Assembly: GCA_018697195.1 (NCBI GenBank)
Contig: CM031879.1
Span: 37,497,408 to 37,561,407, forward strand
Source of the DNA: Certhia americana
Taxonomy: Eukaryota; Chordata; Aves; Passeriformes; Certhiidae
DNA: 64,000 bases
Direction: 5' to 3'
The notes under the pieces are model-generated. The model saw only the letters and a list, made by a program, of their open reading frames with translations. It did not search any database and had not been told where the DNA came from. A program made the translations under genes and the position numbers. Positions 26,757 through 41,625 of the stretch are shown here, piece after piece (the stretch's first letter is position 1; each line of letters opens with the position of its first letter).

Positions 26757-28196
26757 CCACCCCACACACGCCCCCCAGTTTGATCAGATGGTGATAGAAT
26801 ACACAGTTTTGGTTACATTTTGCACTGCAACCCTTGACAATAAGACACAACTATTTTGCTATATCTGGTCAGCACTAGAAAGGTTAGTTTTCAACCTCTG
26901 TTTTTTTTTTCCATTTGTGGTACAGGACAACTTCAGATCTGCTGACCTGATTAGTGCTGGGAGACCTGAATACTGCACAGCAGACTTGTGCCATGGGCAA
27001 CACTATTTATGGCACATAATGTTTAGAAACCTAACAGCATCAAACACAATAAAATAATATAATGAACACAATTAAAGGTGAACGCTGTATGACTGAGTGA
27101 TTGGCAGATGTAATTAAATGCAGGCAGATTCTTGCCTGCTTCATTATTTTCTATGAAACTTTTAAATCATATGAAAAAATAAATTTCTGCTTAAAAACCC
27201 TCCTCTGCATTGCCAGTTCAAGGACAACTGCAACTTCTGGGTAACAGAGAATGAAAACCGCTTTATAGATAAACAGCATATTAATATTTATTTAATGGAG
27301 GAAGAGTAAAGTAGTAAATTAAAGAAAAGCTATTCTTGAAAATAAAACACTACTTTTGTGCTAGGAGTTATGAATTTAATTAATTTCCCATCAGGATTTT
27401 ATTTTTGTAGTAGTCATTTTTACTCATGAGTGAGTGGCTGTTATGATGGATAGCTGAAACAATTTAACTGAGAATGTTAGCGCTGTGGAAATTTTGATTG
27501 CACACTGTAGAAGAATTTGATCGTGAGCAAGAGTTCACTAAAAGTGCTTTTTGACCCACAATGCCTTTGAATTCAGAATAGTCAAGTTTTCTTACGTAGT
27601 GAGTGACTTGTTCTAAAGCTAAACTAGATAAAAATCACATGGAGGTGGCAGTCCAGTAGAGGTTAGCTGCTTTTGACGCTGTAATTCTTTGCAAATTGTC
27701 TTTGCCCTGTGGTCAGGAAGATGAGTTTGGGGTCTATCATGTGTAGTGAGGTAAGCCATCATGCTATGCATTTGTGCTGGGTGACTGCAATAGGAAAATG
27801 GATGTCTTGGTTGGTAGTGAAGGTCTGGCTCTGAGGTAAAGAAAAGGTTTTCATCACTTGCTATTCTACAGTAGCCTTTTTGGTGATGGTGCTTCTTGAC
27901 TATAAATGTAACAGCACTGGCTTACATGGGTTTCTTAATGAAAAGAGATATTCCCCATGTAATTTATGTGATGGCTCCTATAGTACTGGCTCGGTTACCT
28001 GAAACGCTGTAGCATTTGTCATGCTGTAGACATGTTGCACCCAAGACCTTAGGTTACGAGACTCAAAACAGAACTCAGTTAGATGGAAAAGCACAAAAAA
28101 TAAAAAGTAAAAGGCATTAGAGGACACCAAGAGGTGACTAACAATGGGTTTGATTTGTGACAACGCAAACTGGGGAAATCTGTGAAACAAAATTCT

Positions 28197-28257
28197 TTTT
28201 AGAGTTCTAAGATCTAAGTTCTTTAGAACAAGTTCTTTAGATCTAAGATCTAAAACT
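28197..28257. repeat. Imperfect inverted and direct repeat cluster
   Basis: The words aagttctttaga(a/t)c occur twice in tandem (14-bp period) between arms that pair imperfectly (ttttagagttctaagatct against agatctaagatctaaaa). It contains three AGATCT palindromes. Confidence 0.7.
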
Positions 28258-31200
28258 GGAGAATACTTTATCTGAGAAATCTCTGTTTTCACTAAAGGAG
28301 TGCAGCAATTTTGTGCTTATTGGACATCTCTGCAACGGAGCTCATGAAATAATTTGGAAGACTGATTGGTTGACATGCAGATAACTTTGCACTGAGACAG
28401 AATTGTTAAATGAACTCTATATTTGCAGTCACAGAAATAATGCAGAAGCCATTAAAACTGGTTGTCAGAAGTAGTCAAAAATAAGACAGAGAGTATTTTC
28501 TGATAGTCATTTGGGCCCTTCTGAATTCACAGCACTACTAGTAGAAACTGAATTAAAGTGGTAATTGCTTTCTTTGAAAATGATCCAAAACAGTCAGATA
28601 TTTGAAGCACAAGAGAAAGATATATTGTCACTATCTGAGGCAAACTCTGGCATATGACGCTCCTTTGTGCCCTTTAATCTGCATAATTAAAGATTCTTAT
28701 AATTTGAAATAAAGTCATGAAAGTTATTGCAGTGGAACAAGAAATGTCATGCAAAATTTTAGATTTCTTCCATTTATATGTATTTTATAGCCTCATATGG
28801 AATTTATGATCCATGGTGTTCCTCTCTCAGGAAGTGCCAGACACAGAAGTAAGGAAATACTATCTCTGAACAAAGCAACTTTTATTATTGCAGGAATCTG
28901 TGTAACATTACCATTCTTTTGGAGCTTTTCACTCTGAAACAATCTCCAGAAGTCCTTGATATAACTTGATGGGTTCAGGCATTAAAAGGACTTCTGGTTG
29001 GGATAGAAGCACCCAAGTATTTGGGAGCTGAAAAAATGTGCCTGTATCATTGTAGATTTGTCTAGAAAAATGGATGAATAAACCTTTCTTGCAAGGAAGT
29101 GGGTTATCTAACACTTAGCAGCAGCACAGCTTCTCCCTTTAGTACATTTACAAGGAGTATTATGTTTTGTTCCTCATGGTTGTACTTCCTATCTAGGCAG
29201 ATGTCATCTTAGATTGAAAGTGTTCCCTGAACAGCTGAAGAAAGGGAGGTTTGATGCCCTGAGTGGCCACTGGTTAAAATGTTTCTCTTCCACATGCAGG
29301 CTGAGGAGCAGGCACACTTGAGCTTAATGAGCTCTTTCTATGAGTGTGCTCTGTAAGCTGAAAATAAATGTTTAAGGGAAATTTTAGGAACTAGTAGGCA
29401 CTTTGCTGAGGGCCTTCTTGAACTTCTCACATCTGTATCACCTACAGAGTTCCATTTTCCTTTCATGTTTCAATGAGAGAACAGAAGGGTCTTGATTCAG
29501 TTATAGAACCCTGCAGCTCTACATCTGTGTGGCAGGACTTGAGAGCTTTAAAAGATAATGTTAGCTTGAGGTGCTTGAAGTGGAAAAAAATTGTTTCGTT
29601 TTCTTTTAACTTCAAAATAAATGAACATCATTTAGTCAGTTCCCTTTCAACACTCCTTATATCATTACTACATCACATAATCATCTGTGAAAAGACTGAG
29701 ATTCTTTTTGATTTGTATTGTCAGGTTTGAAATTCTTTCAGCCAGGGAATGAAAATTCAGTACTTGATGGTTTGTTTTGCAGAAACTTGCTTTCCTGATA
29801 ATCTTCTAGGATGATTCCAGAGATCACATAAGGGTTATCTTAGCACTGCAAATAAATTCTGTTGTTTGAGTATTGGTAAAATAAACTAATGGAATTGCAG
29901 AATCAACTTACTGTGTTTTTGAGTGAAAGATACTATTCTGGCCTTGAATTTTATTGTTAAAAGTACCCATATGTATGAGTCTGCCACTTTTGCCTAAATC
30001 CCACAGAACAGCGATAACAATAAATGCGCTAGACTTGCATTTCAGACTCCATCACACATTAGCTACCAAAATTCTCTTTTTGAGTTTGTGCTACTGCTTC
30101 TGTCTAAACATTCCCTTCGTTCACTCTGTATTTGATACCTTCATGCTGAAACAAACTAAAACTGTTCGTGGAAAGCCTCCACAATGAAACATGAATAGAT
30201 TTAGAAGGAGAAAATCTGTTACAGTTCCATTTTCTCTTTTTCCAGCTGAAAAGATCTACAAGCAATATTTGTTGGTGCTATTGCAGATGTCTAGGTTCAA
30301 AACAGCCTATCTTGCTTTTTCTGCTTTTCTGCCTTATAATTATGTTTTTACTAACTTGTATTCCTGCATGGACAACAGTGATACTGAGGAAGCAAAATGT
30401 TTTCTGCTTTAAAGCCTGATTTCACGTAATGATTTCGTGACTCATTAGCTCTTGAGTTGTAATTTTCTATTTCTGGTTTCTAACCAAAGAAGACTTTTGT
30501 CAGTCTGGGTTGAAGCAGCTCAATTATTTTTGAGTGAAGACCATGTATAATAAAATACTGTCTCAAAATGTAAAAGTATTTTTAGTTTTCAACAGATGCT
30601 GCTGGGGGGAGACTAATGTTCTATCACAGTGTGAGTATGATGGCTGTATAGGACTGTTAAAAATACAAACATAAGCTTTCTTTTGGGGTTCTGTAACAAA
30701 AATGGACATACCTACCTAAGGAGTGTTACAGTTGAGAGGTATGTGAAGCAAGGTGAGCAATGAGCAACCTGGCTCCCCAGCTAACTCTAATTTCATCATG
30801 CTGCTCTACAGAGCTGGATGAAAGGGTTCCTTGAGTTGTTACAATTGCATGTAACAGGAAGAGCTTTCAGTTCACAAGCAGTAGGCAGCCCTTTTTTTGC
30901 TAAAGTTTTCATTAGTCATGGAGCTAATGGTGATGTGTAGGTGTGTGGATGGGCAGAACTGAAATAAAGTACCAAAAAACTGGCTATGAAAGAGCACGTG
31001 AAATATCATAGGACTTTTTCTCTCCTGGAAAAAATTGTTCTTATGAAGGAGAGAGAATAAAATGAAGCCCTTTTAGGATATATTTTTTTTTTTTTTTTAA
31101 ATTTTCACACCTGTTATGTATCTTTATGCTCTGAGAGTATATGTAGAAGCATCTAAGTAACTGAATTACACTACCCATTCTCTTCTACAGTTCTAAAAAC

Positions 31201-31473
31201 TTCCTTTTTTTTTCTCTTTGAATTATAAAATCCACATCATTTTAGTTGTTCTCCATATGGCACTCTGCATTAATTTCTAGTATCTTTTGATGCTGTTGAT
31301 GCTGCAGGTGAAGTTGTATGATTTAACTCAATGCTGTTTCATTCCTAGGGTTTTTTTATTATTTTCTGTATGTTTTCATACATGTGCACACAATAAATAC
31401 ATGCTGACCTTGTTTCCTGATTTTACTATTACTAAAGGTATGCTGCAGGACCCTTACCACTAGACTCAAGCAA

Positions 31474-31493
31474 CTAAACAAACAAACAAACAA
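31474..31493. repeat. (AAAC)n microsatellite
   Basis: Short array of AAAC units within a run of aactaaacaaacaaacaaac. Confidence 0.85.
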
Positions 31494-34400
31494 ATAGCTA
31501 TTCCATTCCTTATTTCACATTGCAATGGATTATAGAAATGCACATGCTACTTTTCCATTTTATGTTTGTTTTTTGACATCTTTTTCAGCAGCAGAAGTTC
31601 GATGGCTAATACACACATTTACACTCAATAAGAACAAACTTTAAATCTGTTTCTTTACTGTTTATTCTCTCAGCAGAACTCAAAATTTGCTGTACAAGTC
31701 CACATTTCCTCTCCTTGACGTAAAGATTTGCCTTGTATTTTGCAAAATCACAGAGATGTCATTTCTTATGAATTTATTTATTGCGGTACCTAACAGTTTC
31801 TGAGCACTGAACAGAGAACCTGTATTTTGAACCTGAAAAACAAGAATAACATTTGCAATTGTGTTGCTAGGACTGATTGCTTTATGTGCATCTATATCCA
31901 TTCTTAGACTCCTGAAAAGACAGAAAGTTAATGAAGCTTGAGATGTTAAGAAAGCAAGTGAGTTCTTTCTTAGTCCAGCTGAATATTTATTTTGATTTCT
32001 TTTTTTGTTGCTACAAAGCAAAAAGAAAAAAAAATGAACACATTTCTTAATCCTTTACCCTATCACAATAAAAAACTGGGCAAAAGCGATAAACAAAAAA
32101 GTGGGATTTCTGATTTTTCTCTGTAGACAGGGAAGACCATCTTATATATATATGTCTGTTGATATAAAGGCACTGTAGGTAAAGGTGATGTTTCTCTTTC
32201 CTGGATGATGTTTACTTACCTAAGTTTATGAATGAGAGCATTATGAACAGATGGCTATGAAAGGTTTTGAATAGTTGGTTTGGATGCTCTCATGGAGTAT
32301 TGTTTTGATAAAACTTGGGAAATAGCCTGAAATCAAGAGTACAAAACTCATTGTCTTTCTTTGTATTTGGAATCTTGCAGAAGACCTTGTAATTGAGGAG
32401 TTAGATCTTAGCCAGGTCATGTTTGCTGTCTGGGATCCAGTGTTTAAGCATGAGCAGCTGCTGTAAGGAAATCTGCTGGAGTGGCCCATATGGGTCTGTT
32501 CTGCATGCTGGGGATGTTATGGCAGAGATAACAGTCCAGCCTGTCAGAAGAAGATGCATGACTCTACTTGTTACACAAAATTTCAGACATTACAGCTTAG
32601 GAGGGAGAAGTAACATATTCACAGATGGGATCTGCAGAGTGTGCTGGTGGAAAATCCATCTGTGGCCTGTTTGATGCTGTATGAAACTGTGCTTCCCAGT
32701 ACCTGATGGAATTTACTTGCTATCTATATTAATCCCTGTATTCTATCTTATTAAACCAGCTATGTTAGCATGACATTTTTGTTGGGCCTTTTTTACTGTG
32801 ATCCACCAAAACACCCTTCACTCTCTCTCTGCCTTCCCCACCCACGATGAAGAACACTGACAGTTGTAAAGTATTAATTCTCGAAAATGAAATTCTACTT
32901 TAAAATGGGAAGGGAGAATAATTAACCAAGTACTTTACAAAAGAATCAGACCATGAGTTACTGAATGATACTGATTCAGAGAAGGGAAAAAAAGAAACTG
33001 ATGATAAATATTTGGTGCTGTTTGATACAATGAAGTAGTTACCTTTTCATAGAAAGGTCATCAAATGTTTTGTGAATAAAATGCAACCAAACCAAAATAG
33101 AATAAACTCCAAATCCCTTCTTCCCCTGCCAAAACCCGCCACCACCTATATTTCAGTGCAATGGAATTGTTAGGAAACTTGAAAAGGAGACTAACAAAAA
33201 TCAAGAGGGTCAATTTTTGCTGATGAGTGTTTAGAAGTCATGAGTGCCTCAGAAGAAATGAAGCACTGCAGCTCTATTCCAGAGAAAATTTTAGGAGATA
33301 TTGTCTCAACCTGAAAAATACTTCTGCTATGCTGTTCTCATAAAATAAGGCAAAAAGCATAAATAACTAGAAAATGAGAAACTCAAATAGGGCATCTTCC
33401 TGTTTTTTTCTGATGATCTTAGATAAAACTTCTCACACACTCATTTCTGCAAGAAAGAACATGGACAGAGTGCAGCATAGGAGTTTATAATTGGGACAAA
33501 TAAACCACCAGCAAAACATAATACAAAACAACTAGAAAAAAAGAAGAAGAAGAATTTATACAACTGAATAGAAATGAAATACAGTATTATGAAGTAAGTT
33601 TGCATTGCTTTTCCTTTTTTTTGATTATTTGAGAAAATATTCTCGTATAATTTTAAATATACTTTTCTTCTAAGTCTTTCTGGATAATGGAGTATATTTT
33701 AGAAATAAGCCAAGGCTATTTTTAAAATTTTGATTTGGTTTCTTCTTCAATAGTGCCTTAAATTAAAAATATCCACTGCATTACATTAAAATGGCAATAT
33801 TTTTTAAAAAGTGATTATACTGTTAACTTTAGAGAAAAACAACTACATTTTAAGGCTTGAGTTTTGATAATTCTGTGTATAAGTGGCAGCAATATCAAAA
33901 CAGCAAACCATTCCATTGTTAGAAACACTTCAAGAATTGAAATCAGAAATGAGAAAAGCTGTTTCTCAAAGTTTTTATTATTTTTTAATTCAAATAAATT
34001 AAAATATAATTACAGATGTGTAGTTTGCCGACACTTCTTATTTCAAAGTTAGGGTTTATGGTATCTAAATGAAAATCTTAAATAATGCCTGTTCCTAGCG
34101 ATAACTTTATTTTTTAATAAGGAGAATGCTGATTTTACTTGTACTGATTTGGGACATATAATGCTAGTGTAAAGTACATGAAAGTTTGAAAATGGAATGG
34201 AATGCTGCATTGTGTATATAGCTGAAATGTTGTAAACTAATTTTCATAGAAGCTTGTATATGAAAATTTTATAAAAAATTATCTACATCTGCTCAACATT
34301 TACTTTCAAAAGAGGCTACTCCAGATCCCTCCCTGTATCTTGTCTACCCTGCATAGCAAGGATTTGAAGGGCTTCTGCCAGCAAGGATGTTTTAGTGTTT

Positions 34401-37400
34401 CTATTCCCTTCTGCCCACCAGGCACACATCCTATTCTTGGGCTGAGCCAAATCTAACATATTTATTTCACAGATTTGCAAATAAACTCCATGGATCATTA
34501 CTGGTGTAGGATGATCCTACACATCTTTTGTAGGCAAGACTCTCCTTTACACCAGTGAGCAAGACCAAAATCACAGGTGACCCACCTGTGTGTCCTACAT
34601 GCACAAGTAGATCAAGTACAGCTCCTATAATTGGCAGTGGCACTGTGGTAACTGGGAAACTGCTGACTACTTTGAACTCTCAGGTGAGCATCCAACAGCT
34701 GACATTGGTTACCCTGAGACCCCACTGCTCAGTTCTGTCCCAGCCCTTGGTAGAGTGATGAGCTCTGTGGTACTCACATGCAACTCATCTCTCCTCTGAT
34801 CTCCAACACATGAAATAGGCATTCAAAGATTAATCGACCACAATTTCTTTGGTTTGTGGTTCAGAAAAGGTCAAAAATTCATTAGAAGTGCTCATATTAA
34901 ATTTATCATGGGAATTGGTAATTTTTAACTGAGACAATGCAGTTTATTGCTCTGAAATTACACAGGATGCTCAAAGGAAAAAACAAGAGGAGATCTAATT
35001 TGGTGAGAAACACATGGCAATATCTTTCATGCTGGCAGAACTCTATGAAGCAGTATCCTTTATACTGATAGTGCTTTAGCCATAAAAATGATCCAGTGGG
35101 AATGTATTAACAGTTTTGACCATTAGTAATGAGAGATAAAGAGTGGAGCTCTCATAGTTAGCACAGTGTACCCTTAGAATTTTTGGGGAAGTGAGTCAGT
35201 TATTTAAAAAAAAACTCAGCCTCTAATTTAGGTCTGAGAGACAAGAGATTATGAACTCTGGCTCCTCAAGTTGTAGAAAAAGATTTTTGCGGCTATGGGC
35301 TCAACAGAAGTTCTGTGTTTATTACTAGGATTCACCTTATACTTACATACCATGTCCAAAGCAGAAAAATATATTATTTTTTGTAGATGAGTTTTGCATT
35401 TCTTTTACTTGGATTAAATGAAATCTTGCAGATACTAGCCAAAAGCAAGCTTGATTAAAAAAATATTCTCCTGGCCATATCACTTCATCAGAGCTATGTT
35501 AGGAATAATAAATGTTTCGAAGATAGCCTACAAAAATGTCATGTGGAAAAAAACCCCAGCAGCAGATGATTTAATGGTAGTGAAATTATTGCATGATTGG
35601 CTATAAAACTATCTTAATATAACATTCAATTTTGCAGTTAAGCATTTTTCTCACAAATAGAAATCAAATTGCACCAGCTTAGATACTAAAATCACAGATT
35701 GCAACAAAAAATTGTTTCTACAAAAAAGCTTCTTGAAGTTTTCTTTCTATTTAAAAATGTATTTCAGTGAAAAATATTTCTGATTGTGGTAATTTTCATT
35801 GTGATTGGACAGATTTTGTGATATATGCCGAAGAATAACTAAATTTATTCTGTCTTCTTTACACTTAGGAAGGAGGGTCAGATGCACTGCCTCTGCCTTT
35901 AGCTCATTTCTGCACAGGATTCACTGAGTTTCTCTTCTGTACCAGTCCAACTCAACATATTCAAGTATCTCTTCTTTTAATTATTGACTTCTTTAGCTTT
36001 AGCTGCCTGATTTTTCAGAAAAAAATCTGTTTCTCACTTTTTTGGCACTTTTGTTCTTCCATTAGTAGAAGGTATCAACATACCTGGTTGTTATATCATT
36101 ATCCACACTGGAGCAACTATCAAGTGCTCTGATACTGAAAAGAGCAGTGGTTGATAAAAAACAGGTGAGCATTAGTAAACAAGAGGAATGTAGGTAATAA
36201 ATTAAAATTACATGACTAAACTGATTTTTTTAATAAAACTTCTTTTAAAGAACTGAACGGAAATATGACATATTTACTAGTGTTGTGGTGTTAGAAAAAA
36301 CCAACAAAAATCAGGAGAAAATGCACACTGTAAAATTAACAGCTGGATTTTATTTTGTCAACCGGAAAGGTATTTCTTAAGCAATCAGAAAACAACTCAG
36401 TACAGTGTGCCTTCTAATGCTGTGCATTTGAGCAGTGACTGAGTTGGCCAGGGATGCATTTAGCTGTGGTTCATGGCCTTGGGCAGTATTTCTGTTTTGT
36501 TAGAGAGAGAAGGTAGGCTGGTACCACAAAACCAGACTTCACAGATTTTATTTTATCATTTTATGCGTCTAAAGTTCAAAAGTTCTGTAACATATTCACA
36601 AAGAAATTGAGCATGGCATGTTCTGTGACAATTTCTGTGATTTCACATGACAGACCAGAAATTGGGCAGACAGTTGGAATTCCCTTCAGATGATGATAAA
36701 GCAGAAGAATTGCTCTAAGATGCACTCAATGCATTTAAGATGCTACCAAAGTATGTTTAGGATCATATTAAAAGGAACCCCAAATATTTTTCTTCCCTTA
36801 AAAAATGAAAGTGTATTTTAGCCATTAAGGGTCTCGGCACCAAGTTTTTTATTCTATACATCCTTTTCCATTGTGCCCCATGATTTAATAATTTAAATAT
36901 ACTCTTAATTGCCCAAGACGGGTTGTCATAGAAACTATTGCAATAATGCAGTTCTCTTGGGAATATCTATATGTATAGCCCTGTTCACATTTTGTGGCTG
37001 GTTTCCCCTATAATTAAAACACGATTGTAGGTCATGTTCATATTTATTATGTGACTTATAAATAACCATTCCTCATCTTTTAAAACTCCCTGATTCCCAT
37101 TTCTTCCCAGATGAGAAATAGGAAAGAATTTTGGAGTGAAGCTTTGAAGTGAAGAAGAAGGCTGTGGTTTTGTGACACCCACCATATTCTGACTGTTTTT
37201 TCCTTGCTGTTAATACAGCTGTTTCTGAGGAAAGCAATTTGCCGTCTAGCTTGTGATTGAATCTTCTTACTCAGATGCTTTTATTGAATGCACTAAGTGT
37301 ATGTAGAAACCAAAACCAGTTAAAATGATAACTGAGAAGTCACTTGTCATTACAGTCATCTCCTGGTCTGGCTGCATTGTTGTGAATAATGTGGAAAGAG

Positions 37401-40400
37401 GAAAATCAGAAAGCACAAAGATAGAAGGCAAAGCATCCAGGGTTGTCTTTACTTTTAGCATATTTTTTTCAGTCTTGGTGTCAATGGCCCATGATGACAA
37501 ATGGAAGTGGCAAAGAAACTCAGGATGTTGAAACCTTGCACATACAGGGCACATTGATTCCCATGCTGCTGCACAGAAACAATTGTTAATAACTCAGATT
37601 TTACCAATTGATCTGAAAACACTTCCAGGGGAGATAACTGTCAAGAGTGCGTTTTCTAGAGGAAAAGGCTGAAGCACAGAGTTTAAATTTCTTGCTAGAA
37701 GGTCAACAGTAAACCTTGGTCTCTTGAGTCCTATCAATTGCATGATCGTTATACTGCTGATATTGCCATGTCTCTTCTAGAGTTCTCCAGAGGCTTAGCA
37801 CAGTGTAGGAATCCATGATAAAATCATTAGGTATAACCCTGGTAATGAAAAACCCTTTTCAGGTGTTCATCTCACACAGTTCTTTTCATAACCACTTTAA
37901 ACGATGTTAAGGGACCCTGGGGATCAAACTCTTTTTTGCCTATGGAGGGGGAAGTATCAGAAACTGAAAAGTAAGGTAGATGCATGACATTCCTCTGTCG
38001 ATGGTTATTGGCTTGAGAGCAACATCGTAAGATTATTTCATCTTGTGGATTCTCTGGCCCTGGACTAATTTTGTGTGGCTATATAAAGCAATCCTGCAGT
38101 GGCATTACATGGAAGTAGAACCCCACACTGTCAGCTTTCCTCTTAGAAAACTGGCATTATCTTCTGAAAGTATCTTCACAGAGGTACTAACCTTTTTCAG
38201 ATGACCATGAATGGATCACTGTACAAATGCTTACATTTAGGCTGTGAATTACACAAAACTCTGATAAGGTCTACAGCACATGGGGTAGAGGATAAAACCC
38301 CCAACATTGCACTTTTCTGTGGCTAAACTTTGGCTTTGGCATCTCTGGAATATCTTTACCCATGGACCAACATGAGCTGTTCCAGATCTACTTAAATTGG
38401 AAGGTGAAGGATTATTCAAGACATATGTCATTACTTAATCTGATTACTTTTATATTCATTAATGTAAGTTATTTTTGTTGGACCTGTATAATGATGGTGT
38501 GGAGTAAAGGCCTTTCTATGCAGCCTCTAGATATATAAATACACAAACCTTTAGAGGTGAAAAGTATCACACTATATCTGGTATCAGACTATTTGGTGTA
38601 ATAGCCAAAACTCCTATTTTTATTTCCAGCCATTTCATGGCATTGTTTTTTGAGATGCTCAATGCCAGCCTATCTGTGCAAGGGAGGAAGGAGTATTTGA
38701 TAACCCAGGGCAAGGGATAGGGTAGCCTTAATCTCAACATTTTTTACTACAGGATTAGACAATTAAAAAGAGCCTTTGGAAATAAGAAGAGTCAAGTGAT
38801 GACATCAACAGATGGTGGATGAGAATGCTTTATATGTCATTTCATTATGTTCATTTTTGTTTGTTTGCAAAATTTTGAGTCAAAAGGAAATAAAAGAAAG
38901 TGAAGAGAATTTAAGAACTGGTGAAGGTACAGCATGCACTGTGAAGCATTTGTTTAGCAGACAGTGGAGACAAACTTTACATTTCAAAGACAGAAGGATA
39001 AGAGGCCTAATTAATAGAGCAGGAAGTGAAAGCAATATTTTTTGAGCTTTCAATAATGCAGGATCAAAGGAATTGCTGTGATAACATATTTAATGTACTT
39101 GAGAAGCCAATTGCAGGATACTGTGTGTGGAACTACTGAGAGCAGAGAAGACTTCAGGAACCCTACAGAACAGAAATAGAAAACAGAAAAAAAAAAGTCA
39201 AGAAATTTCAAAATCCTTGCAGGTGAGTGAGAGAAGGAATTACATAGGAAATATAAAGCATGTGTGTAAATAAGTAGGTTTCAGTTTTGTGGCAAACTGG
39301 ACATTCTGATTTCAAAAAAAGTTACTGAGCTCTGTGACAACACAAATAAAATGTTGGGAAGATTAATTACAAAGTTAGCACTGGTAGGAACCATAATGTA
39401 TTTTTCCAAAAAGACATAACAAAGTGAAATCTATGTTTTCTTGAATAAAAGCAATTGAAGCAAATTATAGGATTATGCATCCAATTCAAACATGAATATG
39501 GCAAGATTGAATTTCATTGTGGCAGTTGTCCATTGTCACCATGACACAACAGCTGAATCTTCTGAAAGCCAGAATGTGAAATAGAAGAGCCTGCTAATAC
39601 ACAAAGATGTTACATATTAAAGATTCAGGTTAGAGTATGCTTTGTTTAAATGCTTAGCTACAGTGTTGGTTCATTTAGAAAGATATCAGGTAAGGAGATA
39701 CTCTACAATTAGGAATAAATGTATCTTATTAAAAAATGAGGCACATCATGGGAGGACTGTCATCACAGGTTTGGATCATGTGTTTCAGCTAGAGGCTTAC
39801 ATTAGTATGCAGGCACTTGTTTTATATTTTTCCTGTTTTTACAGTGCTATCCTCTTGAAGCTCATTAAATCATTTTCTGCAGTAAGGGCACTCAGGCATG
39901 AATAATCTAAGGAGTAAACAGAATACTATTATAAATACACAAGTGTCCATTACAAGAAGTAGTAAATTTAAAGATGATTAAAAAGCAACAGCAAAGCACA
40001 AACACCCTCTTAAGCACATACAGCTATAACATAAGCAGTTTTCTTGTGAAGGATTCATTACAACATGAGTCTTAGAAATGAGTGAAATAAATAACACAGC
40101 CTGATTAATGAGCTGCCATGAATCATCTCTAGATCACAAATTCAAAAATAAAAAAGAGGATTTGCTATTGCTTTGTGCCTTATTTAATTATGAGACTTAA
40201 AATGCATGAGACCATGCAAAACAGGTGTAAAAATGCCATACTCCGTATAAATGAGGACAAATTCTAACAGGTGTTGTTCACCTTTTTGCAAGGTTTTTCA
40301 GAGTTCCAGTTCAACAGAATATCTAAACATACATCCTCCTATTTAAAAGTCCTCAAGCTTTTGAGGACTTTTTGACTGAAGTGCTATAGGGCATCTAACC

Positions 40401-40768
40401 TAAGGGATATATGGGTTTAAAAATATTTAAAAATATTTAAAATCATCTGAATCAATTTTTAGGCAGATGAGACACTTAACTTTAAGCCTGCACTCTGAAC
40501 TTCATCTTTTAAAGGCTGGAGGAATACTGCAGGTGGTGTAATTCACAGAGTGAGCCAAGTACCTCTAGGACTGTGTCACATATGTGAATGTATTTTCTGT
40601 AGGCAAGTCAGTAGGTGAGGAATGGCTTTCCCCCTTTTCTCTTTTGTGAATTTTCCATTAAGTGAAATCAAAGTCCTCATCTTTCAAGCTCAAAAGAGTT
40701 CTATCCCAAAGAATATCAAGGCACACAAAAATACCAGGAGTCCTGTGTGAACAAACAAGGCCAAACTG

Positions 40769-40789
40769 AAAAAAAAAAAAAAAAAAAAA
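40769..40789. repeat. Poly-A run
   Basis: Twenty-one uninterrupted A. It interrupts or borders the 5' side of the CR1 copy that follows. Confidence 0.95.
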
Positions 40790-41625
40790 TAAGGAAGCAT
40801 AGGGAAGTAGAAGGTAGGAGAGGTAACACGGGGGGAATACAGAAACTTTGTCCAAACATCCAAGGGATGAAGTTTGGAAAGCTAAAGCCCAAATGTAATT
40901 GAATCTAGCTAGGGATGTCAAAACCAACAAGGGCTTCAAGCAAGAAAAGGAAGAGTAGGGAAAATATAGATCCATTGCTCAAAGAGACAGGGGACCTGGT
41001 TACACAGGCATGGAAAGGCAAGTGTCCTATTTGTCTCAGTCTTTATTAGCAAGACTGTCCATCAGCAATCCCAGGTTTCAGACACCATGGAAAAAGTCTG
41101 GTGCAAGGAAGACGTACCTGAGTGGAAGAGGATCAGGTCAGAGAATCTTTAAGCAAACTGGACAGACATAAATCCATGGAACCTGATCCATGGAATCCAA
41201 CCCACAAGTGGTGAGGGAGATTGCTAATGTCAGCCTGATGCCATTCCTGATAATCTTTGATCAGTCATGACAATTGGGAGAAATGCCCAAGGACTGCCAG
41301 AAAGCAAATATCACTTATCTTCAAGATATCTTCAAGAGTGTAAGGAAGGAAACTACAGACTGGTCAGTCTCTCCTCCCCCTCAGGGAAGGATGGAGCCAT
41401 GTTCTTTCCAGTGTTGCCCAGGGGCCATGGGCACAAATGGTAACACAGGTGGTTTCAAACATCATGAAAGATTTCTTTTCTGTGAAGGTGACTGAGCACT
41501 AGCACATAATTGGAGATATTCAAAGGAATCTGGACTCCAGGTGGCCTGCCTTGTGCAGGAGGTTTGGACTAGTTCCCCTATAGAGGTCTCTTCCAAACTC
41601 AGTAATTTTCCAATTCTGTGAAATA
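40790..41625 (+). mobile_element. CR1 LINE with decayed ORF2 remnant and 3' end
   Basis: This is the longest CR1 copy in the window. The first half translates, with frameshifts and stops, to reverse-transcriptase-side ORF2 remnants: gacctggttacacaggcatg, then the region encoding QKANIT, then a frame giving NYRLVSL near 41350, which matches the CR1 NYRPVSL motif. The second half is the usual 3' UTR, ending with gaggtctcttccaaactcag and a caattctgtga tail at about 41622. Many disruptions show that it is inactive. Similarity may extend left of the poly-A run to about 40675, but weakly. Confidence 0.82.

Larger units (their letters stand above)
26757..40674. other. Large intergenic stretch, no recognised gene
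   Basis: Nearly 14 kb of AT-rich sequence with no exon-like frame, RNA gene or named transposon that I can support. Local features are an imperfect inverted/direct repeat with AGATCT words at 28197-28257, an AAAC array at 31474-31493, and T runs such as 31081-31099. Distant regulatory elements could be present but cannot be told from unique sequence here. Confidence 0.4.
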
